The notes below the pieces were generated by a model, which had not been told where the DNA came from, did no database searches, and was given only the letters and a program-made list of their open reading frames with translations. From NCBI RefSeq assembly GCF_030052815.1, contig NW_026614688.1, forward strand, positions 62,001 to 126,000: 64,000 nt of DNA, in the 5' to 3' direction. The stretch's first letter is position 1. Each line of letters opens with the position of its first letter. Below, piece by piece: positions 38,582 to 49,559 of the stretch. The translations under genes were made by a program, and so were the position numbers. This DNA comes from Hevea brasiliensis. Its lineage: Eukaryota; Streptophyta; Magnoliopsida; Malpighiales; Euphorbiaceae.

Positions 38582-39270
38582 ATGGAGAGGAATCTCCTTG
38601 TGTTGGTTATGCAGAATAGAAAATTCATGAGAAAAATGGAAGAGAAGAATGAGATAATAGAAACGATGCTGTGATGGCGAGAAGAACAAGTTGAAGCCCT
38701 GACTCCACAAAATGTCGAAGGCACTGTACAGTTTACAGTACAAATTCTTTGCACAAATGGCCCAACAAATGGCCACTTTCTTTCAACAAATGGCTGATAA
38801 TCACAGCCCAAACCCAATCTGCACCCAACCCCACAAGGGCGGTGTGAAATGGAAAAGAGGAGAAACCTATGGGTGAGCTCGAGCGGTAATTTGAGAAAGA
38901 GAAAAGAATTTGAGGAACCCGAGCTCGGGGATATGATAGAGGTGGATCAAGAAGACAGAGACCATCAAGGTCGATCGTCGAACAACTAGAAGTTCCTACC
39001 CTTCCCGCCAATGTGAAACTTGTAGAAGATATATGGTGGGATATGCTATAAGGCGTCTGGAGCCTGCTACAATTGTGGAAAACTTGGACATTTTGCTAAA
39101 GATTGTATTAAACCACCTCGATCTGCTCTCGGTTCACGGACCGTCGATCAGTCAAGATAGAAATAGAGTTGGTACTCCTCACCACTATAACACAGTGAAT
39201 CAACCCGAATATGGTAGCACACCGGTCGGGCGTCCACTATGCGCCAAGGAGAAAGAGCGAAACTTCATGT
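38582..39270 (+). pseudogene. Gag remnant of G: N-terminal coil and zinc knuckle, capsid core missing
   Basis: The first ATG after the PBS is at 38582 (MERNLLVLVMQNRKFMRKME), followed by NEIIET and a stop within about 30 codons. In another frame the text has FAQMAQQMATFFQQMAD (about 38750-38800), the N-terminal region seen in F. The central capsid domain present in A (WNDFLRKFRQKY and neighbours) is absent: the N-terminal part passes straight to RKRKEFEEPELGDMIEVDQE and then the nucleocapsid zinc knuckle CYNCGKLGHFAKDC (39065-39106, a complete CCHC). F shows the same arrangement, so the loss is ancestral and not a local deletion. It cannot make a working capsid. Confidence 0.8.
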
Positions 39271-40146
39271 AGCTCTTGGTAAGTTCTTAATTTTTGAAAG
39301 AAACAATTAGTTATTATTTGATCCCAGACTACTTAATTGTGTGTTAGTGTCGAACTATATGTTCTGCTATTCCTTTACAGGAGAATAAATTTGATGCGTT
39401 AGTGACTAGTCTTTTAGGATCAAAACTACAATAACAAGTATGATTGACACTAATTTTGGAAGAAGTGTTAACTAAAAGAATTGGGATATTGTAATCGAAT
39501 CGGTTTAGGATATTAGTGGATTCGAGAAAGATAAGATGTTAGGAAACCTAGTCCATGAGGTTATAACGTAGTGACTATATAATGCTCTCAATGTTTGTAT
39601 TGTAAGCTGCAGATTCTGATGCACACCACGGGATTATTGTGTAGAGCTACGTGCTTCCTCGTGGTACAATAAATTAAGAATATTTGTAAGTAATCTATAA
39701 ATTGATATAGTTGCACCTAAATAGAGTACTAGTCTTTGGAAATAAATGTGAAAATTTTAGTCGAAATTTAAGACTTGAACTAGCCTATCAAGCGACTACA
39801 CTTGTAAGGTAGCTAGAGTCGGTGACTCTTACATTAATGTGAATTACTGTACCCGATGAATTGCTATAAGCTTAGAGATATCAAGACAACGTATCATCCT
39901 CGAACGGATGGACAATTGAAACAAGTGATTCGTAAATTTTAAAACTCATTGAGTTTCTATAAATAATGAAATGAAATGATAATAATAACATGTCGTGATA
40001 AGCCCTCGAGAATATCGAGAACTTGTGTCGTTGAATCAGGGAGATGGGACAGATAAATCCCACTAATAGAATTTGTATACATTAATAAGTGTCAAGCTAG
40101 CATACAAGTGGCACCCTATGAAAACATTATAAGGGAATAGATAACT
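39271..40146 (+). pseudogene. Decayed pol-like segment with an older integrase fragment, element G
   Basis: This A/T-rich 0.88 kb stretch lies where protease, RT and RNase H should be. Most of it has no readable frame. Two pieces in one frame resemble a second gypsy integrase core: TTYHPRTDGQLKQVIRK (39886-39936, compare FHPQTDGQPERVIQ of the next gene) and PLIEFVYINKCQASIQVAPY (40060-40119, compare PLIEFAYNNSYQSSIGMPPY). Spacing between the two is close to that in a real integrase. The same sequence occurs in F at 47,871-48,740 in reverse. The first 0.6 kb I cannot assign. It was evidently carried by the parent element, not acquired separately by each copy. Confidence 0.6.
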
Positions 40147-41161
40147 ATGGATTTTGTGATGAGACTTCCGAGGACACAGAATAGTCATGATGCAGTATGG
40201 GTTATAATTGATAGACTAACCAAGTCTACTCACTTTTTGCCAGTCCGGATGGACTATAGCCTAGAAAGATTGGCCAGATTGTACATATATGAAATTGTAA
40301 AATTGCATGGAATGCCAGTATCGATTGTATCTGATAGAGATCCTAGGTTCACTTCTAGATTCTTGGGTAGTCTTCAGAGAGCCCTAAGAACTAGATTGAA
40401 CTTCAGCACAGTATTCCACCCACAGACAGATGGCCAACCTGAAAGAGTTATTCAGATACTGGAGGATATGCTACAGGTTTGTGTGATTGAATTTGAAGGT
40501 AGTTGGATACACACTTGCCTTTGATTGAGTTTGCTTATAACAACAGCTACCAATCAAGCATAGGGATGCCTCCATATGAAGCTTTGTATGGCAGGAAGTG
40601 CAGAACTCCCTTATGTTGGGATGAAGTAGGTGAAAGGAAGATGATTGGGCCAAAAAAATTGTCCACAGACAGGAAAAGATCAGTTGATCGAGAGATAGGC
40701 TCAAGGCGCATCGGACCTTGAAGTCCTATGTTGATCTGAAGAGAAGAAATATTGAATATGCAGTGGGTGATAAGGTATTCCTCAAAGTTTCTCCTTGGAA
40801 GAGGATTATGAGATTTGGCAGAAAGGGGAAACTGAGTCCTCGTTTCATCGGACCATATGAAGTTCTGGAAAGAGTGGGTCCTCTGGCATATCGGTTAGCA
40901 TTACCTCTAGAATTAGTAAGGATACACAGTGTCTTCTATGTGTCCATGTTAAGGAGGTACAGATCAGACCCATCTCATGTACTATCAGTTGAAGAGATTG
41001 AAGTAAATCCAGACCTCTCATATGAGGAAGAACCCATAAAAATTCTGGCTTATGAGGTGAAGCAGCTGAGGAACAAACAGATACCCCTGGTTAAAGTCTT
41101 TGTGGAACCATCATTCGTGCCAGAAGCTACTTGGGAACGTGAAGAGGATATGAGGAGATAG
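40147..41161 (+). pseudogene. Ty3/gypsy integrase core and C-terminus, element G, two frameshifts
   Basis: It begins directly at the first catalytic Asp ([20 protein letters not shown]), without the HHCC zinc finger. The second Asp is in [17 protein letters not shown] and the Glu in HPQTDGQPERVIQILEDML. A frameshift near 40,500 (after EGSW) moves to LPLIEFAYNNSYQSSIGMPP and YGRKCRTPLCWDE, and another near 40,710-40,720 leads to KSYVDLKRRNIEYAVGDKVF, SPRFIGPYEVLERVGPLAYR, VFYVSMLRRYRSDPSHVL and EATWEREEDMRR, ending at a TAG at 41159-41161. The Gly of RxLGTR reads Arg. It is very close to the integrase of B. The frameshifts sit at GGACA/CTG-like places and could be consensus errors, but the missing N-terminus is real because F lacks it too. 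Confidence 0.88.
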
Positions 41162-41206
41162 CACCCACGGTGTTCGAGACTAATGCGGTAAAATTTGAGA
41201 CAAAAT

Positions 41207-41223
41207 TTATTTAAGGGGAGAAT
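41207..41223 (+). other. Polypurine tract of G
   Basis: TTTATTTAAGGGGAGAAT precedes the 3' LTR. The LTR's first base is A instead of T (AGTAACACC), a small change at the terminus or in the consensus. Confidence 0.8.
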
Positions 41224-44200
41224 AGTAACACCACAAAGTTCGGTAGTGCGTACTGCTGCTCCGGTGACCAGTGTTGTCCTAACAGCTAGGATTACTAGAA
41301 CCGTACTAAATATTAGTGAGGAGACTAAAAATAATGAAATACAAGAAAAGAAAATACAAGAAAAATAAAGGAAAAATAATAGCAAAGAAATGTGATCAAG
41401 TTAAGCGTAGAAACCTAGCGATGGGTGACGCCAGGAAGTCACGGCGTGGACCGTTGACTAGCTCCGATGCGGGAACCACGGAAAATATTTTTAGGACTTA
41501 AATAGAACCTTATTGAAGAATAAATATCATTAGAAAGATCAAAGAAAAATTAAATAATTAGTACAAAGAAAAGTGAGAAATCGAAAAACAGACAAAATAC
41601 GGTTTTACCGAAAAATCGGGAACGTAACCCGAACAGGGGCATTATGGTCATTTGACATCCCGAATTGTCTTTTGACATAAATGTCCATTAAAAATAAATA
41701 GTATTACACTTAGAAAATAAAATGAAAAATTAAATTGAGGGTACCTAAAGTAAATAGCAAAAATTATGGGTTAATGTGGGATAAATGGGAGTTAAACTTA
41801 TTATATGATATAAATTGAGTAAGTGCTCCACTATAGAATAAATTAAACATCAAATGGAAGGTTTAAGCACATTATACCATCTGAAATTTTCAACATCCTC
41901 ATTAGGTTCACCCATGGCGAATGAACCTCCAAAAATCCTCCCATGGCCGCCACTTCCATGCCACACTCCATCCATTTTCAAGCTAAATTTTCCTTACTTA
42001 TCTTAATTAATTTTTGTCCCCACATCACAAGGAAGATATTGATACCAAATTTGAGAAGTTTGGTGAAGGTTTAGCAAGTTACAATTAAAGGTAAGTTTAC
42101 ATTTTTGAGAATTTCTTTGTTAAAGTTTATGTTCATGTTATGGGTGTTAGTTTGGTGAAGGAAAATTTTGAGTTTGAAGGGTTATTGTTGTCTTCATTTT
42201 GGACAGCCATGAGTCACGTTTTTTATGAGGTATTTGTGCATATAATTGATGAGAAATAATGTTAATCATGGTGATTTAGTAACTTAGTGAATTATTTCAT
42301 GTTTATATGGTGAATTATGCACTTTGATGGGAATTGGTATATGGGACGGCAATGTGATGTTGAAGAATGGTTTGTGGCAGCTTGTGGACACTTGAGTAAT
42401 GGTGTATATTGAAGGAAGTGTGGGCAGAATATTGACCTAGAAGGATTGATGATATGTATGTAAATTAACATTGTAAAGTGTATGTAAAGTTTGTAATGTT
42501 TAGGTGTGTTTGTAATGGTACTTAGAAATTGTAATTGTGAATGATATTTGGTGTGTTGAGGGTGATTGGAATCTGCCCAAAATAATGCTAATGTAATGTA
42601 GAAAATGCTTTTGGTAATGTGCCAAAACAGTTTGGTAGGTAAGTAAACAAATGGCAAAGGTAAGTGTGTGTTTGAAGTTGGGGTGTGAAATGCATATTGA
42701 GGGCAGTGTATATTTTAGCCTATAACCTTGAATGTGTAACCTCAATTGGTATGAGACTAATTTGAGGTGAAACAAGGCACAAAATGTGCCAACTTTCATT
42801 GAGAAACCATGCCAAAATTCTGCTTGCAAGGTGACCTAAAAAAAAAATGACAAATTCGGATTAGGTGCAATTAGGACCTGAAAAATGACCAATTGGGCAG
42901 CAGTGAGTGTTTAGGCCATTACTCACTCAAACCAGGTCCAATTGACCTGAAATTTTGACCAAGAATAGTTAAGACCCATACCTACAAGTCTTATGAAGAC
43001 ACCAAAGCCCAGAAATGACCATAAGCAAGTCAAACAACTTGCACAAGTTCGGGTCCAAAAACTGGCCGAACCAGAATTGACCAATTTGACCTAAAATTGA
43101 CCTAAAATGGTACCACTTGACCAGTAATAGTGTAATGACCATAACTTGGTCTACTTAACTCGGATTGACCTGAAATTTTTCACCGCGTGTAATAAGACCT
43201 AGATCTACAAGTTTGTAGTTTCGATCGAGACCCGAAAACCGAGGGAACTAGATCGTCCGGTTAGGTCAAACCAGTGTTCCGGAATCCAGCAATTTGCATT
43301 AAAATGCACTAAACAAGGAAATGACTTTGGTAAAACGTACCAAACCTAAAACCCTATCGAATGTGACATATTAATGACACTAAAACCTAATTTACCTAAA
43401 ACGCAATGAGGGTCGGTATATTAGGTGATTAAGTGAATAATTGAGTTCAGTGCATTATTTACCAAACACCATCGATAGAGACAGTATAATTTAGTACTGA
43501 AACAATAAAAATTGTGTTTCTCGATTAGCAAGGACTCAAAGAAAAGGGAAAGAAATCGAGTCAAGACCAGAGACAAATATCGAGGTTTGTGCACAACTAG
43601 TTTTTAAGCGATTTTGTTCGAATATTTTATATGATTAAATGACATATTTTCTTATGAACTATGTTTAATGTGCATTGGATTTAATTCAATGATTATTGAA
43701 ATTGCTATAGTATGTATGAATTTATCTTTGTGAAATGGTATTTCCACAAGTATTAAGCATTGTTATGGATTGAATAAATTATGTTTTGGAAAATTGTGAT
43801 AGAACATGTTTTGAATTGTGATGGAAATTTTTATGGAAAAATGCAAATTTATGATTTGAATTGTGATGAGCATAAAAATTATTGGATATTCGAATTGACT
43901 TTGAATCAAATTATATTATGATTTATGCTCACTAAAATGATTGTGATATTGTTTTATATCTCACTATAAATGCTTGACTAGGTTATTACCCGTCTCTCTC
44001 ATTTGTTGAGAAGACAATGGAGTTAGTTGTGTTTTAATTACCATGGTACGTGCACAGGCTTAGATTCTCCTCTGATTTGAGGTTAGATCTAAGTTTATTT
44101 TATCGTTATGGCCCTTACGGAAGATTCATTATTGTGATGGTACTGTGCACGATGATTCGACCTCCCGACCATAGGAGTTAGAATCGGTCGACCTCCCGAC

Positions 44201-45276
44201 CATAGGGAGTTAGAATCACATCGAATATGGCCCTTCGGATTAGTCTTGCATAGTTAGTGAGATAAAAATTGATTTTTGAGATACAACATGGTTTTGAGAT
44301 GCATAATGACTTTTGAGATACTGATGATTTTTGAGATACAAAATGATTTTGAGATCTGAGAATGGCTTTTGAATGGTAAGGAATGGTGATTTCAATTATG
44401 GTTTGTGTGTAATTGATTTTGTTGGAATTACTTAAATGGATAGTCAAGATTTGATAAATTGAATTTTGTGCTCCAAGTTATTTATACAAATGATTTACAT
44501 TATTGGCAATGAATATTTTGAGTTGTGAAATTTGATCGAGATTCAGATTCTCAAATTATTTATCAGAAATTTGTCAATGTATATTGTACTATGTTTTAAA
44601 TTATAGTTGTGCACCATCGAGTTCACCACTCGTGATAGCTTTGTATGTCATGCAGTAAGCGAGCATAGAAGCGTTGATTAAGTTGCTTTGAGGATACATT
44701 CAGATCAGCTCCAGGTATATCATAGATATACCCATGTACATAGGTTTTGATGTAAGCATGTAATAATATGTATGTAAATTATTTGAGCAGTTGTATAGAA
44801 ACTCTTGTAAAATATTTTGGTATGTAATTAAATGTAAATTATCGTGAATGTAAATCTGAGATTTCATTTACTTAAATAGTTTTGTATTATATTTCTTGTA
44901 TCTCAGTCTTTGAAAAATCACTATGGATTTGAATTGAGAAATATGTTGTGTTGAGAAAAATATTGGAGTTGAGATTTGCAAATACATATTGAAGTGCTTT
45001 TTACAGGTTTTCTGAAGAACTGTTTTATCCAAAATACAGATGGCACTCTGCCAAAATTTTTACAGAAACTCCAATTAAGTCAAATGTGTCAGTTTTATCA
45101 CTTCAGTTCAAAGTCTTTAACACCTGTAAATAGTGCTCACCACTGTAAAAGAAGTAAGAAAAGTTTTTTTAAAATCCCTTGTAGTGTACTTAATGGGTTA
45201 TCAGTAGACGGAGTTGGTAATTCATTAGGTATACTACGGGATCATGTTATGCCTTACAGAGGGGTAGGGTGTGACA
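41224..45276 (+). mobile_element. G 3' LTR (4053 bp)
   Basis: Partner of 34414-38451. It ends GGGTGTGACA, followed by the TATAC duplication and the rest of the F LTR. It contains about five units of the 20-bp minisatellite at 44,265-44,370. Confidence 0.92.
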
Positions 45277-45281
45277 TATAC
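45277..45281. repeat. Right target-site duplication of G (TATAC)
   Basis: Pairs with 34409-34413; the F LTR sequence resumes with ACTGCCCTC. Confidence 0.92.
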
Positions 45282-46774
45282 ACTGCCCTCAATATGCATT
45301 TCACACCCCAACTTCAAACACACACTTACCTTTGCCATTTGTTTACTTACCTACCAAACTGTTTTGGCACATTACCAAAAGCATTTTCTACATTACATTA
45401 GCATTATTTTGGGCAGATTCCAATCACCTTCAACACACCAATAATCATTCACAATTACAATCTCTAAGTACCATTACAAACACACCTAAACATTACAAAC
45501 TTTACATACACTTTACAATGTTAATTTACATACATATCATCAATCTTTCTAGGTCAATATTCTGCCCACACTTCCTTCAATATATACCATTACTCAAGTG
45601 TCCACAAGCTGCCACAAACCATTCTTCAACATCACATTGCCGTCCCATATACCAATTTCCATCAAAGTGCATAATTCACCATATAAACATGAAATAATTC
45701 CCTAAGTTACTAAATCACCATGATTAACATTATTTCTCATCAATTATATGCACAATACCTCATCAAAAACGTGACTCATGGCTGTCCAAAATGAAAACAA
45801 CAATAACCCTTCAAACTCAAAATTTTCCTTCACCAAACTAACACCCATAACATGAACATAAACTTTAACAAAGAAATTCTCAAAAATGCAAACTTACCTT
45901 TAATTGTAACTTGTTAAACCTTCACCAAACTTCTCAAAATTTGTATCAATATCTTCCTTGTGATGTGTAGACCATTTTTCATAAAAGAACCTAAGTGAAT
46001 GGAGTTGAAATGGAGGGAGGAAATCAAGCTCAAAGAAAACGTCAATGGTGGTTCTCTCCTTTCTTGAATTCGGCTAGTTTTATGCAAATGAGGAAGATGA
46101 CTTATTCAGCTGCATTTTAAGTGTACACATGTCCCACTATGTATTTAATTAATCCCCTTAGTGGTCCACTTAGTCACTTAATCATATAATAAGCTACATT
46201 CCCACTTATTCCACATTTAACCCATGATTTTAGTTATTTTCTTTAGGTACCACTAAACTAATTTTTCATTTTATTTTCTAAGTGTAATACTATTTATTTT
46301 TAATGGACATTTAGGTCAAAAGACAATTCGGGGTGTCAAATGACCATAATGCCCCTGTTCGGGTTACGTTCCCGATTTTTCGGTAAAACCGTATTTTGTC
46401 TGTTTTTCGATTTCTCACTTTTCTTTGTACTAATTATTTAATTTTTCTTTAATCTTTCTAATGAGATTTATACTCCAATAAGGTTCTATTTAAGTCCTAA
46501 AAATATTTTCCAGTGGTTCCCATGATCGTGGCTAGTCAACGGTCCACGCCGTGACTTCCCGGTTCATTCAACCATCGCTAGGTTTCCCGGCTAGCTTAAC
46601 TTGATCACATTTCTTTGCTTTTATTTTTTCTTTGTTTTTCTTGTATTTTCTTTTCTTGTATTTCATTATTTTATGTCTCCTCCCTCGTGTCAAAGTGTAG
46701 TTCTAGGCATCCTAGCTGTCCGACAAAGACTTGTCACCTAAGCAATGACGCACTACGAACTTTGGGGTGTTACA
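45282..46774 (-). mobile_element. F 3' LTR, inner part (after G)
   Basis: It continues the F LTR to GGTGTTACA. Against 52,061-53,556 it appears identical for about 1.2 kb and then differs in a 60-base GC-rich patch (46,510-46,575 against 53,290-53,355). Confidence 0.92.
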
Positions 46775-46795
46775 ATTCTCCCCCTTAAATAAATT
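46775..46795 (-). other. Polypurine tract of F
   Basis: The minus strand reads TTTAAGGGGGAGAAT immediately before the LTR TGTAACACC, with AAATTTCAAGACGAAATTTA upstream. Confidence 0.9.
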
Positions 46796-46819
46796 TCGTC
46801 TTGAAATTTTACCGCATTA

Positions 46820-47870
46820 GTCTCTCAACATGTGGGTGCTGTCTCCTCATATCCTCTTCACGTTCCCAAGTAGCTTCTGCCCGAATGATGGTTCCACAAA
46901 GACTTTAACCAGTGGGTATCTGCTTGTTCCTCACCGCTTCACCTCATAAGCCAGAATTTTTATGGGTTCTTCCTCATATGAGAGGTCCGGATTTACTTCA
47001 ATCTCTTCAACGATAGTACATGAGATGGGTCTGATCTGACCTCCTTAATATGGACACATGGAAGACATTGTGTATCCTTGCTAACTCTGGAGGTAATGCC
47101 AACCGATATGCTAAAGGACCCACTCTTTCCAAAACCTCATATGATCCGATGAAACGAGGACTCGCTTCCCCTTTTGCCAAATCTCACATTCCTCTTCCAA
47201 GGAAAAACTTTGAGGAATACTTTATCACCCACTGCATATCCAATATCTCTTCTCTTGAGATCAACATAAGACTTACGACCCTGACGCACTTTGAGTCTAT
47301 CTCTGATCAATTTGATCTTTTCCTATGTCTGTGAACAATTTCGCCCAATCACCTTTCTTTCACCAATTTCATCCCAACATAAGGGAGTTCTCGCACTTTC
47401 GCCATACAAAGCTTCATATGGAGGCATCCCTATGCTTGATTGGTAGTCATTATAAGCAAACTCAATCAAAGGCAAGTGTGTATCCCAACTACCTACAAAT
47501 TCAAACACACAAGCCCGTAGCATGCCCTCCAATGTCTGAATAACCCATTCAGACTGGCCATCTGTCTGTGGGAGGAATGTCGTAGGAAGTTCAATCTAGT
47601 TCTTAGGGCTCTCAAGACTACCCTAATCTAGAAGTGAACAAATGATCTATATAAGATATAATCGAGACTGGCACGCCATGCAATTTTACAAGTTCATATC
47701 TGTAAAAATCTGGCCAATCTCTCCAACTATCGGCCATTTAGAATGGCAAAAAGTGAGTAGACTTGGTTAGTCTATCAATTATAACCCATACTGCATCATG
47801 ACTATTCTGTGTCCTCGGAAGTCTCATCACAAAATCCATAGTTATCCATTCCCTTACAATGTTTCATAGG
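46820..47870 (-). pseudogene. Ty3/gypsy integrase core and C-terminus, element F, several frameshifts
   Basis: This is the counterpart of the G integrase. On the minus strand, from right to left, it starts near the first Asp (ITMDFVMRLPR, about 47,845-47,815) and passes through a badly broken stretch at 47,560-47,760. It continues with the Glu region (SEWVIQTLEGMLRACVFEF, about 47,550-47,490), PLIEFAYNDYQSSIGMPPYE, RTPLCWDEIGERKVIG, and the GPY/F and chromodomain-like tail (about 47,290-46,840: RFIGSYEVLERVGPLAYRLA). There are more small insertions and deletions than in G, and in places residues drop out singly (YNNSYQ to YNDYQ). The zinc finger is absent as in G. It could not function as shown. 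Confidence 0.85.
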
Positions 47871-48740
47871 GTGCCGTTTGTATGCTAGCTTGACACTTAT
47901 TACTGTATACAAATTCCGTTAGTGGGATGTATCTGTCCCATCTCCCTCGGATTCAAGGACAGAAGTTCTCAATATATTCTTGAGGGCTTATCACATAGTA
48001 CAGGTTATTATTATCATTTTATTTCATTATTTACAGGAACTCAATGAGTTTTAAAATTTACTGAATCACTTGTTTCAATTGTCCATCCGTGCAAGATGAT
48101 ACGTTGTCTCGATATCTCTAAGCTTATAGCAATTCGTGGTGCATGTAATTCACACTAATGTAATCGAAGTCAACGACTCTAGCTACCTTACAAGTGTAGT
48201 CGTTTGATAGACTAGTTTCAAGTCTTAAATTTCGACTAAAATTTTCATATTTATTTCCGATTACTAGTACTCTATTCGTGCAATCTGTATCAATTTATAG
48301 ATTACTTACAAATATTCTTAATTTATCAGATCACGAGGAAGTACGTAGCTCTACACAATAATCCGTATCGATGCATCAGAATCAGAGCTTACAATACAAA
48401 CATTGAGAACATTATATAGTCACTATGTTATAACCTCATGGACTAGGTTTTCTAACATCTTATCTTACTCGAATCCACAAATATCCTAAACCGATTCTGA
48501 TTACAATATCCCAATTCTTTTAGTTAACAATTCTTCCAAAATTAGTGTCAATCATACTTGTTATTGTAGTTTTGATCCTAAAAGACTAGTCACTAACGCA
48601 TCAAATTTATTCCCCTTGTAAAGGAATAGAAATAAAAAATATAGTTCTAACACTATCAAACAACTAAGTAGTCTTTGGGATCAAATAATAACTAATTGTT
48701 TCCTTCAAAAATTAAAACTTACCAGCCTACATCCAAGCTT
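47871..48740 (-). pseudogene. Decayed pol-like segment with an older integrase fragment, element F
   Basis: Reverse-complement counterpart of 39,271-40,146. The recognisable pieces lie at about 47,870-47,935 (equivalent of PLIEFVY...VAPY) and 48,068-48,115 (equivalent of TTYHPRTDGQ, here changed around the Arg-Thr). The rest is unassigned A/T-rich sequence. Shared structure with G shows that it was part of the transposing unit. Confidence 0.6.
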
Positions 48741-49440
48741 CGCTCTTTCTCCTTGGCGCATAGTGGACGCCCGATCGTGCGCTACTATATTCGGTTGATT
48801 CACCGTGTTATAGTGGTGAGGAGTACCAACTCTATTTCTATCTTGACTCGATTGTGATCCTGTGAAATCCGGAGAGCAGATCGAGGTGGTTTAGTACAAT
48901 TTTTAGCAAAGTGTCCAAGTTTTCCACAATTGTAGCAGGCTCCAGAGGTCTTATAGCATATCCCACCATGATATTTTCCACAAGTTCCACATTGGCGGGA
49001 AGGGTAGGAACTTCTAGTTGGACGACGCCTGGACCTTGGTGGTCTCTGTCTTAATGCTCAACCTCTATCGTATCCCTGAGCTCGGGGTTCCTCAAATTCT
49101 TTTCTCTTCCCCAAATTCGCTTGAGCTCGACCCATAGGTTTCTCCCTCTTTTCCATTTCACACTGCCCTTGTGGGGGTTGGGTCTGTACTTGGGCTTGGG
49201 CTGACAGATTATTAGCCATTTGTTGGAAGAAAGTGGCCATTTGCTGGGCCATTTGTGCAGTAATTTGTCTTGTAAAACTGTACAAGTCGGGCCTTCGACA
49301 CTTTGTGGAGTTGGGGCCTCAACTTGTACTTCGCCATCACAGATCGTTTCTATTATCTCATTCGTCTCTTCCATTTTTCTCACTGAATTTTCTATTCCTG
49401 TACAACCAACATAAGGAGATTCCTCTCCATTAGTTGATAT
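48741..49440 (-). pseudogene. Gag remnant of F: N-terminal coil and zinc knuckle, capsid core missing
   Basis: The N-terminus reads MRKMEETNEIIETICDGEVQ (start 49383; a more upstream ATG at about 49,430 matches the G start). A frame change leads to ITAQMAQQMATFFQQMANNL, QVQTQPPQGQCEMEKREKPM and LGKRKEFEEPRAQGYDRG (49285-49058). The capsid core is absent. The nucleocapsid follows at about 49,000-48,890 with a complete CCHC knuckle (CYNCGKLGHFAK.C equivalent) and KPPRSAL-like text. The Met/Gln-rich stretch is predicted from composition to be helical. It is clearly the same Gag type as A, but reduced. Confidence 0.8.
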
Positions 49441-49540
49441 TTATGATGTAAATGTACTATATGTATCAAACATTTGAGCAAATTGTAGTTACTGACAAAA
49501 ATATTTCAAATTCACATTCAAAATTTACTTTAAAACCATT

Positions 49541-49551
49541 GCTCGATACCA
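49541..49551 (-). other. Primer-binding site of F (one base missing)
   Basis: Plus strand gctcgatacca against the expected gctctgatacca: the T of a CTG is missing. G and A have the complete site. The loss is at a CTG, like many other differences in this window. Confidence 0.85.
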
Positions 49552-49559
49552 CTAAAACA

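Larger units (their letters stand above)
34414..45276 (+). mobile_element. Gypsy element G, complete, nested in the LTR of F
   Basis: It is 10.86 kb, plus-oriented: 5' LTR 34414-38451, PBS, gag remnant, decayed pol segment, integrase, PPT, 3' LTR 41224-45276, with target duplication TATAC. Its internal layout is the mirror image of F and it shares the same missing domains, so F and G come from one non-autonomous lineage. Confidence 0.93.

Noticed and set aside
47050..47334. 94-residue plus-strand frame (MDTWKTLCILANSGG...)
   Set aside because: It is the reverse strand of the F integrase C-terminal region.
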